DNA of 64,000 nucleotides from Comamonas sp. JUb58 (GTDB taxonomy: Bacteria > Pseudomonadota > Gammaproteobacteria > Burkholderiales > Burkholderiaceae_C). The position numbers and the translations under genes are program-made. The DNA lies in contig NZ_SOAL01000014.1 of NCBI RefSeq assembly GCF_004364775.1, positions 62,001-126,000 of the forward strand, read 5' to 3'. Positions 17,083 through 27,185 of this stretch are shown piece after piece. Each line of letters begins with the position of its first letter. The first letter of the stretch is position 1. A model generated the notes under the pieces. The model searched no databases. It was given only the letters and a program-made list of their open reading frames with translations, and had not been told where the DNA came from.

Positions 17083-17162
17083 ACCTGGCACCACAAACGT
17101 TCAATACTTCCGGGCTGCGGGTTCTTAAGCTGGCTGCTGCTTTCAACACCTACAGCAACACC

Positions 17163-17588
17163 ATGTCCGCACCTACCGAAACCTCTCCCGCACCCAGCCA
17201 CCGTGGCCAAGGCCAGTCCATTGATCTGCTGGGCAAGATCGCACAGCTGCAAGGCCACTGGCAGCCGCGCGTGGTCGCAGAGATGAACGACTACCAGTTC
17301 AAGGTCGTCAAGATCGCCGGCGAATTTCTCTGGCACCAGCACAGCGACACCGATGAAACCTTCATCGTCCTCGATGGCCAGCTGCGCATCGACCTGCGCG
17401 ATGCCAGCGGCAGCATCCGCGCCCTCCACCTGCAGGCCGGCCAGATGGCCGTCATCCCCCAAGGCCTGGAGCACAAGCCCTTTGCGCAGGACGAGGTCCA
17501 GCTGCTGCTGATCGAGCCGCGCGGGGTGGCGAATACGGGGGATGGCGAGGCGGGGGAGCGCACGGTAGCGAATGATCTCTGGATATAG
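17163..17588 (+). CDS. Cupin-domain protein
   Basis: Small single-domain cupin of 141 residues. Metal-binding motif 1 is FLWHQHSDTDETFIVLDG (HxHxxxxE with a preceding His) and motif 2 is GQMAVIPQGLEHKPFA. No signal peptide. Such stand-alone cupins can be isomerases, dioxygenases or ligand sensors; nothing here decides. Located downstream of the AraC regulator on the same strand, possibly under its control. Confidence 0.82.
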   Translation: MSAPTETSPAPSHRGQGQSIDLLGKIAQLQGHWQPRVVAEMNDYQFKVVKIAGEFLWHQHSDTDETFIVLDGQLRIDLRDASGSIRALHLQAGQMAVIPQGLEHKPFAQDEVQLLLIEPRGVANTGDGEAGERTVANDLWI

Positions 17589-17724
17589 AACCCCACCCAT
17601 GCAAAGACGGAAGATGCGGGGCCTCGCGGCATCTTCGCTAGAATTTTTGCTTGGAGAATCGCCTGAATAATCGGCCATTCTCTAGCGCAATAAAGCACCA
17701 AAAGCAGCGAGGGAGATATTGACG

Positions 17725-18069
17725 ATGAGCGCAGTATTGCGAGTTTCAGCTTTGAACGTGGACGTCTGTTTGGCGAATACCACGATCCAACCCTACCGGC
17801 TGGAAAACGGCACCGCCCATTTCCTGGTGAGCGACTGCGACTTCGATGATGTTTCCGGCCAACTGCAGGATGCGTTGGCATTTCTGAGCGACCATGCCGC
17901 CGATATCCGATGGATGATGCAGGCGCAGGAGGCGGCCGCGACGCTGGATTTTGCGCGGGAGGCCAGAGAGGAAGGGTTTCAGTACCTGGCTTTTCCCGCA
18001 GTGTTGGTGCGGCGCGCCGGGGCGCTGGGGATAGGGCTGGAAATTTCTTTGTACCCGACACAAAGCTAA
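17725..18069 (+). CDS. Hypothetical protein, 114 residues
   Basis: Not recognised. The start at 17725 (MSAVLRVSALNVDVCLANTT) is preceded at suitable distance by GGGAG. It is a soluble, mixed alpha/beta sequence without signal peptide; the middle DFDDVSGQLQDALAFLSDHA and DIRWMMQAQEAAATLDFARE look like a helical pair. It faces the small membrane protein that follows. AT content of the leader is higher than in the flanks, so it probably has its own promoter. Confidence 0.6.
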   Translation: MSAVLRVSALNVDVCLANTTIQPYRLENGTAHFLVSDCDFDDVSGQLQDALAFLSDHAADIRWMMQAQEAAATLDFAREAREEGFQYLAFPAVLVRRAGALGIGLEISLYPTQS

Positions 18070-18113
18070 GGCTGGCTGGCAGAACGCCCCACCTTGGTGG
18101 AGCTCTCGGTATC

Positions 18114-18422
18114 TCAGTAGGTGGGGATGAATAACAAAGCCAGAAAACAAAGCGCCATTTCGGTCATCGGCTGGATGGTCCCAACCCAACGGCGCTGCCA
18201 GATTGAGCAGCCTATTCGAGCCAAGGCGAACAGAAAGGCCAAGAAGAAGAGTTGAGGCCCCACATCCATCACCATTACATCAATCAGCTCGCGAATGGAT
18301 TCCCCCGGTAATGCAGGCCTGGGTCCGTCCAGTAAGGTGGAAGACCATGGCAACAACAGCAAGCCTGCGCAGAGCAACGCAGTGCTGATGCGAAATTGAA
18401 AATGTGATTTCACAAATGCCAT
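18114..18422 (-). CDS. Small hypothetical membrane protein
   Basis: Not recognised. From the ATG at 18422 it has 102 residues with three hydrophobic stretches (STALLCAGLLLLPW, VGPQLFFLAFLFALARIGC, TEMALCFLALLFIPTY). The gene stands alone between a hypothetical gene and pntA. A longer in-frame reading begins at 18491 but lacks a convincing ribosome site, so the shorter start is preferred. Confidence 0.5.
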   Translation of the reverse strand: MAFVKSHFQFRISTALLCAGLLLLPWSSTLLDGPRPALPGESIRELIDVMVMDVGPQLFFLAFLFALARIGCSIWQRRWVGTIQPMTEMALCFLALLFIPTY

Positions 18423-18640
18423 GGAAGTACTAGCGGGCCCAGTTGCCTCGGTGATGGAGCCGCATTGTAGGTATATGCACTGCGCAGTCACGCGCTATGG
18501 CAGGGATCGCCGGACACTAGGCAAAAATGCGCGTAGCCCAAACCGCTGGCCCGTGATACAAGGTGTTCAGCGCTGCAGGCGCGGCCGGGCACACCGGCGC
18601 TCTGCAAGCGAGTTGATCCCTGAACCAGGAGCGCGCATCC

Positions 18641-20311
18641 ATGTCCAGCACCTTGTCACCGACGTCCGCAGCAACGGCGCCGCAGCCGCCGCCAGCCAAC
18701 CCGCAATGCATTGGGGTGCCGCGCGAGATATTCGCCGGTGAAAAGCGGGTGGCCACCGTGCCTGCGGTGGTGGAGAAGCTGGTCAAGCTGGGCTTTCGCG
18801 TCAGCGTGGCGGCGGGCGCTGGCGAGGCTGCCAGTTTTGGCGATGAGGCCTACCGCGCAGCGGGTGCGCAGGTGCTGCCCAGCTCGGCGATCTGGGCGGG
18901 GGCTGACATTCTCTTCAAGGTACGGCCCCCCACCGCTGAAGAAATTGAATGGATGCATGCCGGCCAGATCCTGGTCGGCTTTGTCTGGCCTGCGCAAAAC
19001 CCGGAGCTGATGGCGCAACTGGCCGCTAAGGGGCTGACGGTGCTGGCCATGGATGCGCTGCCGCGCACCTTGAGCCGCGCGCAGAAGATGGATGCGCTGA
19101 CCTCGATGGCGGGGGTCAGCGGCTACCGGGCGGTGGTTGAGGCGGCCCATGCCTTTGGGCGCTTTTTCAGCGGGCAGATCACGGCGGCGGGCAAGGTGCC
19201 GCCTGCGCAGGTGTTTATTGCGGGAGCGGGTGTGGCCGGCCTGTCGGCGATTGGCACGGCCGTCAGCCTGGGCGCGGTGGTGCGCGCCAACGATACGCGG
19301 GCCGAGGCGGCGGACCAGGTGGTGTCGCTGGGTGGCGAATTTGTGCCGGTGGACTATGCCGAAGAGGGCGCTGGTGGTGGCGGCTACGCCAAGGTGATGA
19401 GCGAGGGCTTTCAGGCGGCGCAGCGCCAGATGTATGCGCAGCAGGCCGCATGGGCCGACATCATCATCACCACGGCCCTGATCCCCGGCAAGCCCGCGCC
19501 GCGCTTGATCACCGCCGAGATGGTGCAGGCGATGAAGCCCGGCAGCGTGATTGTGGACATGGCCGCCGAGCAGGGCGGCAACTGCGAGCTGACGGTGCCC
19601 GGCGAGGCCGTGCTGCGCCACGGCGTGACGATTGTGGGCTACACCGACCTGGCCTCGCGCCTGGCGGCGCAGTCCTCTACCTTGTATGCCAACAACCTGC
19701 TGCGCCTGGCCGAGGAGCTGTGCAAGGCCAAGGATGGGCATGCGGTGGTGAACATGGAGGACGATGCGATCCGTGGCCTGACGGTGGTGTACCAGGGCAG
19801 CATCAGCTGGCCCGCGCCTGCGCTGGCGGCCGCGCCCGTGGCCAAGCCGGCAGCGGCTACTGCTACGGCTGCTGCGGGCACTGCGACAGCCAGCCCAGCA
19901 GCGGCCAAAAGACGGGGCCACGGCCATGGTGCCGGCAGCCCTTTGCCTGCGCGTACCTTGGCCATCATCTTTGCGGTGCTGGCGCTGCTTTTCTGGCTCA
20001 TCGGCGCCCATGCGCCGGCGGCCTTTCTGGGCCACCTCACGGTGTTTGTGCTGGCCTGCTTTATCGGTTACATGGTCGTCTGGAACGTGACGCCCGCACT
20101 GCACACGCCGCTGATGAGCGTGACCAATGCGATATCCAGCATCATCGCGATTGGCGCGCTGGTGCAGATAGCGCCGCCGGGCGTGGTGGGCACGGACCGG
20201 CCGGGGCTGCTGATTGGCGCACTGGCCTTTGTGGCACTGGTGCTCACGGCGATCAATATGTTTGGTGGTTTTGCGGTGACGCGCCGCATGCTGGCCATGT
20301 TCCGCAAATAG
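18641..20311 (+). CDS. pntA: NAD(P) transhydrogenase subunit alpha
   Basis: Proton-translocating transhydrogenase alpha subunit, which with PntB couples proton flow to NADPH formation in the inner membrane. At 556 residues it is the full-length fused form (E. coli PntA is about 510). Residues 25-395 are the NAD(H)-binding dI domain (IGVPREIFAGEKRVATVPAV, AGVSGYRAVVEAAHAFGRFF, VFIAGAGVAGLSAIGTAVSL). An Ala/Pro/Thr-rich linker follows, which accounts for the extra length, and then four transmembrane helices from LPARTLAIIFAVLALLF. AGGAG precedes the ATG. The beta-subunit gene follows after 18 bases. Confidence 0.95.
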   Translation: MSSTLSPTSAATAPQPPPANPQCIGVPREIFAGEKRVATVPAVVEKLVKLGFRVSVAAGAGEAASFGDEAYRAAGAQVLPSSAIWAGADILFKVRPPTAEEIEWMHAGQILVGFVWPAQNPELMAQLAAKGLTVLAMDALPRTLSRAQKMDALTSMAGVSGYRAVVEAAHAFGRFFSGQITAAGKVPPAQVFIAGAGVAGLSAIGTAVSLGAVVRANDTRAEAADQVVSLGGEFVPVDYAEEGAGGGGYAKVMSEGFQAAQRQMYAQQAAWADIIITTALIPGKPAPRLITAEMVQAMKPGSVIVDMAAEQGGNCELTVPGEAVLRHGVTIVGYTDLASRLAAQSSTLYANNLLRLAEELCKAKDGHAVVNMEDDAIRGLTVVYQGSISWPAPALAAAPVAKPAAATATAAAGTATASPAAAKRRGHGHGAGSPLPARTLAIIFAVLALLFWLIGAHAPAAFLGHLTVFVLACFIGYMVVWNVTPALHTPLMSVTNAISSIIAIGALVQIAPPGVVGTDRPGLLIGALAFVALVLTAINMFGGFAVTRRMLAMFRK

Positions 20312-20329
20312 GCCAGGGGGTAGAACCGC

Positions 20330-21745
<1,416 letters not shown>

Positions 21746-21757
21746 CGCTACTAGCGC

Positions 21758-22351
21758 CTACCACTCGAAAGCGGAATCGCTTGTGGGAAAGCGCGGCGTC
21801 GGGCATTCACCGCTGCGCACAAACTGGTTGGCATAGTTGAAGCGGTAAGCCATCTCGCTGCCATCGCGGCAGGGCAGGCCGCCGTAGAGGCGCGCATAGG
21901 TGGCACGTGCGCCGCCGCTGCTGCGGTAGGTGTCCTCGCCCTTGAAGACCAGCTTGCCATCCTTGTGCTGGATGCGCAGGGTGCCGAACGAGGCATTGTT
22001 GGGCGTCTCGTAATCGACCATCACATCGGGCCCCTGCTGACCCAGTTGCGAGATGATCAAGAAATTGGAGCGCTGCTCTGCTACCAGCTGCTCTTTGCTC
22101 AGCACCCGCATCGTGGGCGTGGATTGCAGCTGCGGCGCCAGGCTCAGGCCCTTGCCTTCCAGCAGCACGATGGCTGCGGTATTGCGCGGGCTGTCGCGCG
22201 TGGGGCCGGCCAGCAGTACCTTGGAGAAGCGCTGGGTCAGCGCCTCCACCAGCTCCTGGGCACTGTAGTCGGCGGCATCCTTGGCGCAAACGGCGGTGCT
22301 GGCCAGCAGGCCGGCCAGAGCCAGAAGAAAAGGGGCTGCAGTCATGCGCAT
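21758..22351 (-). CDS. Exported hypothetical protein
   Basis: Not recognised. 197 residues beginning with a clear signal peptide (MTAAPFLLALAGLLASTAVC-AKD). The mature part is mixed alpha/beta with two cysteines near the C-terminus (GLPCRDGSEMAYRF, VRSGECPTPRFP) that could form a disulfide in the periplasm. It ends facing pntB and is preceded on the same strand by no close gene except xth, which ends the other side of a 70-base gap. Confidence 0.65.
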   Translation of the reverse strand: MRMTAAPFLLALAGLLASTAVCAKDAADYSAQELVEALTQRFSKVLLAGPTRDSPRNTAAIVLLEGKGLSLAPQLQSTPTMRVLSKEQLVAEQRSNFLIISQLGQQGPDVMVDYETPNNASFGTLRIQHKDGKLVFKGEDTYRSSGGARATYARLYGGLPCRDGSEMAYRFNYANQFVRSGECPTPRFPTSDSAFEW

Positions 22352-22421
22352 GGCGGGCTCCCGGTAAGTGGACTGGGCTCCCGGCCGCTGGGACGCGCGC
22401 CCGGATGGCCAGGTAGTGGGA

Positions 22422-23237
22422 TCAGAGCTGGAAGTCGTAATCGATGGTGATCGGGGCGTGGTCCGAGAACTTCACATCCTTGTAGATATGTTCCTTGCGG
22501 GCCAGTGCCGCAATCGCTGGTGTGGCCAGGTGGTAGTCCAGGCGCCATCCCACATTGTTGGCATAGGCCTGGCCCCGGTTGCTCCACCAGGTATAGCAGG
22601 CGTCGGTGGTATCGGGCTGCAGCACGCGGTAGACATCGACCAGGCCGCCGGTCTCGGTTTCCTTCTCCAGCAGCTGGGTCATCCAGCCGCGCTCTTCGGG
22701 CAGGAAGCCGCTGTTTTTCTGGTTGCTGCGCCAGTTTTTGATGTCGGCATTGGTATGGGCAATGTTCACATCGCCGCAGAGAATGAAGTCGCGCTCGGCG
22801 CGCAGGCGCATCAGGTGCGGGTGCAACTCGGCCAGAAAGCGGTACTTGGCGGCCTGGCGGATCTCGCCCGAGCTGCCGCTGGGGAAGTAGCAGCTGATGA
22901 TGGAGAACTTGCGCGTGGGTGTGTCAAAGCGCAGCTCCACATAGCGGCCTTCGGCATCGAACTCATTGGGCGAAAAGCCGATCACCACATCGCTGGGCAC
23001 ATGGCGGCTGTAGATGCCCACGCCCGAGTAGCCTTTTTTCTCGGCGAACTGGAAATACCCGTTCATCTCGTCGATGACTTCGAACTTGTCCAGCATATCC
23101 GCTTGCTGTGCCTTGATTTCCTGCACACAAATACAATCGGGCCGGGTTGTCTCAATCCAGGGGATCACGCCCTTGGTGGCAGCGGAGCGGATACCGTTGA
23201 GGTTGAGGCTGGTTAATTTGAACAAGGATTGGGTCAT
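22422..23237 (-). CDS. xth: Exodeoxyribonuclease III / AP endonuclease
   Basis: Base-excision-repair nuclease of 271 residues. The start at 23237 gives MTQSLFKLTSLNLNGIRSA. Catalytic motifs are CVQEIKAQ (metal Glu), the YSGVGIYSR segment, GDVNIAHTNADIKNW (Asp/Asn pair), and the C-terminal LDYHLATP and FSDHAPITIDY (catalytic His). Length and motifs match the ExoA/ExoIII family. The start codon shares two bases with the divergent pyrE start, so each gene's ribosome site (GGGAG here) is inside the other's coding sequence. Confidence 0.94.
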   Translation of the reverse strand: MTQSLFKLTSLNLNGIRSAATKGVIPWIETTRPDCICVQEIKAQQADMLDKFEVIDEMNGYFQFAEKKGYSGVGIYSRHVPSDVVIGFSPNEFDAEGRYVELRFDTPTRKFSIISCYFPSGSSGEIRQAAKYRFLAELHPHLMRLRAERDFILCGDVNIAHTNADIKNWRSNQKNSGFLPEERGWMTQLLEKETETGGLVDVYRVLQPDTTDACYTWWSNRGQAYANNVGWRLDYHLATPAIAALARKEHIYKDVKFSDHAPITIDYDFQL

Positions 23238-23934
23238 GGTCGTTAGTCTCCCACAGTCAGGCGCGGATGCGCAGCTGGCGCAGGATTTTGTAGAGTTTGC
23301 CGTAGACGCTGGCGTGCTGCGCTTTGGGCAGTTCACCACCAAGGCCGGCCGCGTCAGCCCGTATTTCTTCAATGCGGGCCTGTTCGATGATGGCGCCAAG
23401 ATGGCGCGCCTGTCGGAATTCTATGCAAAAGCGATTCTGGCCAGCGGTGTGGAGTTCGACATGGTGTTCGGCCCGGCCTACAAGGGCATTCCGCTGGCCG
23501 CGACCGTGGCTGTGGAATTGGCGCGCCAGGGCAAGAACGTGCCCTTTGCCTACAACCGCAAAGAGGCCAAGGACCATGGTGAAGGCGGCAGCCTGGTGGG
23601 CGCACCTCTCAAGGGCCGGGTGCTGATCATTGACGATGTGATGTCGGCCGGCACCGCCGCGCGCGAATCGATTGCGCTGATCAAGGGCGCGGGCGCAATC
23701 CCCTACGGCATGGCTATTGCATTGGACAGACAGGAAAAAGCCACTGAGAATGGCAAGGACGTTGCGCATAGCGCAGTGCAATATGTGCGCGACCAGCTGG
23801 GTATGCAGGTCTGCACCATTGCCAAGTTGGAGGACCTGCTGGCCTTTCTGGCGCAGGGCGCGGCGGCGGAATCGATGCGTGAACACCACAGTCAGGTGTT
23901 GGCGTACCGAGAACGCTATGGCGTAGGTAATTGA
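23236..23934 (+). CDS. pyrE: Orotate phosphoribosyltransferase
   Basis: Converts orotate and PRPP to orotidine 5'-monophosphate in pyrimidine synthesis. 232 residues from the ATG at 23236 (MVVSLPQSGADAQLAQDFVE). The PRPP-binding motif is VLIIDDVMSAGTAARES; substrate loops are FTTKAGRVSPYFFNAGLFDD, FGPAYKGIPLA and AYNRKEAKDHGEGG. AAGGA lies eight bases before the start, inside the opposing xth gene. An in-frame extension upstream to 23074 exists but would bury the normal N-terminus, so it was rejected. Confidence 0.95.
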   Translation: MVVSLPQSGADAQLAQDFVEFAVDAGVLRFGQFTTKAGRVSPYFFNAGLFDDGAKMARLSEFYAKAILASGVEFDMVFGPAYKGIPLAATVAVELARQGKNVPFAYNRKEAKDHGEGGSLVGAPLKGRVLIIDDVMSAGTAARESIALIKGAGAIPYGMAIALDRQEKATENGKDVAHSAVQYVRDQLGMQVCTIAKLEDLLAFLAQGAAAESMREHHSQVLAYRERYGVGN

Positions 23935-23974
23935 TAATTAGAATTCGATAGTCTTGAATTATAAGGATCTGATA

Positions 23975-24619
23975 ATGCGCAAGGACAGGTGTGTCGCTGC
24001 TTTGGCCATGGTGATGCTGGCATCTGCCGGCGCCAGCCATGCCCAGAAGTCCCCGTCCACCACCATGGTCTACAGCTGCGTGGATGCGGGTGGCCGCCGC
24101 CTGACGGCGGACCGGCCCATCCCCGCCTGTGCGGACCGGGAGCAGCAGGTCACGATGCCCGGCGGTGCAGTGCGCACGGTCGGGCCTACCTATTCCGAGC
24201 GCGAGCGTGCCGAGCAGGCCGCCCAGCAGCGCCGTGAGGCAGAAGAGCGCTACCGCGCCAATGATGGCAAGCGCCGTGAGCGAGCGCTTGCTACGCGCTT
24301 CCCCACCAAGGCCGCGCATGATGCCGAGCGCGCCGAAGCCGTTGATGTGCTGCGCGCCCAGATCCGCATCGTGCAGGAGCGCCGCACCTTCTTGCTGGAA
24401 GACCGCCAGAAGATCGACCAGGACATGGAGTTCTACAAAAAGGACCCGAGCAAGGCGCCCGCTCCGCTGCAGGCGCGCCTGGAAGGCAACCGCCGTGACT
24501 TCAAGGAAGTGGACGAGCAGATCGCCACGATCAACGAAGAAATCAAGGCCACCAACCTGCGCTTTGACGAAGAGGCCCAAAACCTCAAACCCTACTGGAC
24601 CCCGGCTGCTTCCAAGTAG
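23975..24619 (+). CDS. Exported DUF4124-like protein with coiled-coil tail
   Basis: Predicted periplasmic protein of 214 residues. AAGGAT precedes the ATG at 23975. A signal peptide (DRCVAALAMVMLASAGASHA) is followed by a short DUF4124-type beta unit (TMVYSCVDAGGRRLTADRPI, with a cysteine pair) and a long charged helical region, about residues 80-205, likely coiled coil. DUF4124 proteins are common in Betaproteobacteria; their role is unknown. It follows pyrE by 40 bases in an AT-rich gap that may hold its own promoter, and precedes tag by 15 bases. Confidence 0.75.
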   Translation: MRKDRCVAALAMVMLASAGASHAQKSPSTTMVYSCVDAGGRRLTADRPIPACADREQQVTMPGGAVRTVGPTYSERERAEQAAQQRREAEERYRANDGKRRERALATRFPTKAAHDAERAEAVDVLRAQIRIVQERRTFLLEDRQKIDQDMEFYKKDPSKAPAPLQARLEGNRRDFKEVDEQIATINEEIKATNLRFDEEAQNLKPYWTPAASK

Positions 24620-24634
24620 CCGCGCGCCGCCCCC

Positions 24635-25252
24635 ATGCCCCTCGACACCCTTGCCCCAGGCCTGGCCCTGGCCGATGACCAGCGCGCGCGTTGCAGCTGG
24701 TGCATGGCCTCGCCCCTCTACCAGCACTACCACGACCATGAATGGGGCTTTCCCGTGCATGACGACCGCCGTCTGTTCGAGAAGATCTGCCTGGAAGGTT
24801 TTCAGGCCGGTTTGAGCTGGCTGACGATTCTGAACAAGCGCGAGTCCTTTAGAGCCGCGTTTGCGCAGTTCGATGCCGCGCAGGTGGCGCAGTTTGGTGC
24901 CGATGATGTGCAGCGCCTGCTGGCCGATGCCGGCATCGTGCGCCACCGGGGCAAGATTGAGGCGGTGATCAACAATGCCCAGCGCCTGGCCGAGCTGCAG
25001 CGCGAGTTTGGCAGTTTTGACGCCTATCTCTGGCGCTTTGCGCCGGCGCCCGGCAGCCGGCCCGAGCGCATCACCCTGGATGCCGTGCGCCAGATGGGCG
25101 TGCCGCCCGAGGCGGTGGCCCTGTCCAAGGATCTGAAGAAGCGCGGCTGGAAATTTGTTGGCCCAACCACGGTCTACGCCTTTATGCAGGCCATGGGCAT
25201 GGTCAATGACCACCTGCAGGGCTGCCATGTGCGGGATGGCCGGCCGGCTTGA
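24635..25252 (+). CDS. tag: DNA-3-methyladenine glycosylase I
   Basis: Excises 3-methyladenine from alkylated DNA. 205 residues, helix-hairpin-helix fold of the TAG family. Features: the RCSWCMASPLYQHYHDHEWG start with the first zinc cysteine pair region, FEKICLEGFQAGLSWLTILN, the adenine-binding pocket, and the C-terminal KKRGWKFVGPTTVYAFMQAM with GMVNDHLQGCHV. Length agrees with E. coli Tag (187) plus a short N-terminal tail. It is close behind the DUF4124-like gene, perhaps one transcript. Confidence 0.95.
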   Translation: MPLDTLAPGLALADDQRARCSWCMASPLYQHYHDHEWGFPVHDDRRLFEKICLEGFQAGLSWLTILNKRESFRAAFAQFDAAQVAQFGADDVQRLLADAGIVRHRGKIEAVINNAQRLAELQREFGSFDAYLWRFAPAPGSRPERITLDAVRQMGVPPEAVALSKDLKKRGWKFVGPTTVYAFMQAMGMVNDHLQGCHVRDGRPA

Positions 25253-25261
25253 GCCTTGCTG

Positions 25262-25795
25262 CTACAGCGCCGATAGCTCGCTGACCAGCAGCGAGTAGCG
25301 CTGCAGCGATACGTAGTGCCCATCGCGCTTGCTGCAGTCGCGCAGCAGGCCTTCATGGCAAAAGCCCAGGCGCTCCAACAGCCGGGTCGATGCCGCGTTC
25401 TCAGGTTCCACATAGGCCACCACGCTGTGCAAGCCCAGCTGCGCAAAGGCGCTGGGCAGCCACTGGCGCAGCGCCTGGTCCATCCAGCCCTGGCCCCAGT
25501 GGTCGGGCAGCAGCCAGTAGCCCAGATCGGCGCTGTCGGCCTCGTCGTCATGGTCGTAAATGCCGACGGCTGCGATGACGGCGCCGTCCAGCAGCACCGC
25601 CTGCCACCAGCCGCTGCCCTCGCTGGCCACCGATGCATACCAATCGAGCTGTTCCTGCGCGATCGCGCGGGCATCGCTGTGTGCTGTTTCGAGCCCATAA
25701 AACGCGGTCAGCCGCGCATCCCCCATCGCATGGGCGACGACGAACAGGTCAGCGGGGGAGAAATCGCGGAAGTGGAGGCGGGCGGGCTGCAGCAT
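25262..25795 (-). CDS. GNAT-family N-acetyltransferase (RimJ/RimL-like)
   Basis: Predicted acetyltransferase of 177 residues of the Acetyltransf_3 group. It begins ARLHFRDFSPADLFVVAHAM, and includes ADLGYWLLPDHWGQGWMDQA (acetyl-CoA loop), VVAYVEPENAASTRLLERLG and the end CSKRDGHYVSLQRYSLLVSE. Such proteins acetylate ribosomal protein N-termini or small amines; this one cannot be assigned further. It converges on tag. Confidence 0.85.
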   Translation of the reverse strand: MLQPARLHFRDFSPADLFVVAHAMGDARLTAFYGLETAHSDARAIAQEQLDWYASVASEGSGWWQAVLLDGAVIAAVGIYDHDDEADSADLGYWLLPDHWGQGWMDQALRQWLPSAFAQLGLHSVVAYVEPENAASTRLLERLGFCHEGLLRDCSKRDGHYVSLQRYSLLVSELSAL

Positions 25796-25856
25796 GGTGC
25801 AAGCCTAGCACCGCCGGGCGGCGGTGCTGTGCGAGGTGGATCAGAGGGTGATGGGC

Positions 25857-26087
25857 TTAGGCCGCGACATGCCAGCGCGCGGGCTGGTGGCTGCCGACGG
25901 TCTGGATGCCCAGCAGCGCTGCATTGCGCTGCAAGACGGCTTCAAACTGCGCGCCACTGGCACCGATCTGCTCGGCAGCGCCATCCCAGTAGTCGTCGGC
26001 AATCTGGGCGGCGGTGAAGTCACGGTGCGTGAACTTTTGCACAATGTTGCGCAGTTTGTCGAGGTTGATGCTGTCGATATCGGTCAT
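25857..26087 (-). CDS. Small hypothetical protein
   Basis: Not recognised. 76 residues from the ATG at 26087 (MTDIDSINLDKLRNIVQKFT), preceded by GGAGGACTGCC, a good ribosome site. Predicted helical and acidic, without signal peptide or membrane segment. Confidence 0.6.
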   Translation of the reverse strand: MTDIDSINLDKLRNIVQKFTHRDFTAAQIADDYWDGAAEQIGASGAQFEAVLQRNAALLGIQTVGSHQPARWHVAA

Positions 26088-26167
26088 GGCAGTCCTCCGG
26101 TTCAAACAGGCCCCAGTTTGGCGCAAATGGGGCGGCTGTCAATCGGCAATCGCCAGCAACCGCGCAG

Positions 26168-26530
26168 CTAGCCGCGCATGGCTGCCGTGCTGCGCAGCAG
26201 GCGCTGCACCAGGAGCGCGCCCACCCAGGCGACACCGCCTATCCACAGCGGCACCAGCACATAGCTGCTGGCGCGCGCCCACTGGCCCAACTCGTCCAGC
26301 TCCCTCAGCGGCCACAGTGCCAGGCCCAGGCCAAAGGCCCACCAGGCCAGCGCAAACAGCGCAAAGGCCCAGGGCAGCCAGGCGGGGCGGCCAGAGGCTG
26401 CGCGCTGCGGAGCAGGGCGGTTTTGCAGAAACATCCACAGCACCGCGGCCAACACCAGCAGCAAGGACAGGCCTGCCGCCACCGGCCACCACAGGGCCAG
26501 CGGCAAAAAGGCCAAGGTCAGCGAATCCAT
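26168..26530 (-). CDS. Small hypothetical membrane protein
   Basis: Not recognised. 120 residues with three hydrophobic helices (LTLAFLPLALWWPVAAGLSL, PWAFALFALAWWAFGLGLAL, YVLVPLWIGGVAWVGALLVQ) separated by a basic, Arg/Pro-rich loop. It lies 12 bases downstream of a lipoprotein gene on the same strand, probably in one transcript. Confidence 0.6.
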   Translation of the reverse strand: MDSLTLAFLPLALWWPVAAGLSLLLVLAAVLWMFLQNRPAPQRAASGRPAWLPWAFALFALAWWAFGLGLALWPLRELDELGQWARASSYVLVPLWIGGVAWVGALLVQRLLRSTAAMRG

Positions 26531-26542
26531 GGGGTCCGGCCT

Positions 26543-27118
26543 TTATTCCTTGTTGCAGAGCATGGAGTCAGCCAGGCTGCCCACGGTCACCCGCATGTTC
26601 TTGCCCTTGTGGGCCTGCACCGCCCAGGTGTCGCTCAAGTCCTCGGGCACCAGGTCCTTGTCTTTCATCAGCTCGGGCTTTTTGTGCTCGGAGCGGTCCT
26701 GCTTGACCACCTCGGGCACGATCATCGTGATGGTGCTGCCTTGAATGCGCCAATGGCCCGTGCCTTGTAGCACAAAGCGGTACTGCTGCTCGCTGCTGGG
26801 CATGTCATAGGCCAGAAAGGCCTGCGAGCGCAGGGTGTGGTCGGCGTTGAACTGGTTGGTATAGGTAAAGCTGGCGCTGTCCTTGCCCATGCTGATCTGG
26901 AACTGGCATTCCCAGACGCCCGCCAGGTCGGCCTCGCTGATGCTGGCTGCCGCAGGCGCTGGTGCCTGCGGCGCCGGTTTGTCGCTGGGCGCCGACTGCT
27001 GGGGCGCGCGTGGTGCGGGCTCAGCCTCTTTTTTGGAAGGCCAGAGGCTGGAGCAGGCCGCCAGGCCGGGGATCAGCAGCAGGCAGCAGGTGGTGCGGAA
27101 GAGGGGAGTCAATGGCAT
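26543..27118 (-). CDS. Hypothetical lipoprotein
   Basis: 191 residues with a lipoprotein signal peptide ending LLLIPGLAAC (lipobox L-A-A-C at about residue 22). A Pro/Ala/Lys-rich tether of about 45 residues follows, then a beta-rich domain with DLAGVWECQFQISMGKDSAS, GTGHWRIQGSTITMIVPEVV and one more cysteine near the C-terminus. The domain resembles general lipocalin-like envelope proteins but I do not recognise a family. The small membrane protein downstream is probably co-transcribed. Confidence 0.7.
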   Translation of the reverse strand: MPLTPLFRTTCCLLLIPGLAACSSLWPSKKEAEPAPRAPQQSAPSDKPAPQAPAPAAASISEADLAGVWECQFQISMGKDSASFTYTNQFNADHTLRSQAFLAYDMPSSEQQYRFVLQGTGHWRIQGSTITMIVPEVVKQDRSEHKKPELMKDKDLVPEDLSDTWAVQAHKGKNMRVTVGSLADSMLCNKE

Positions 27119-27185
27119 CTGCGCACTCTACCAAAATACGGTGAAGCAGCGGCCCAGGCCTTTGTAGGCCCAGGCCGCTCACTGT

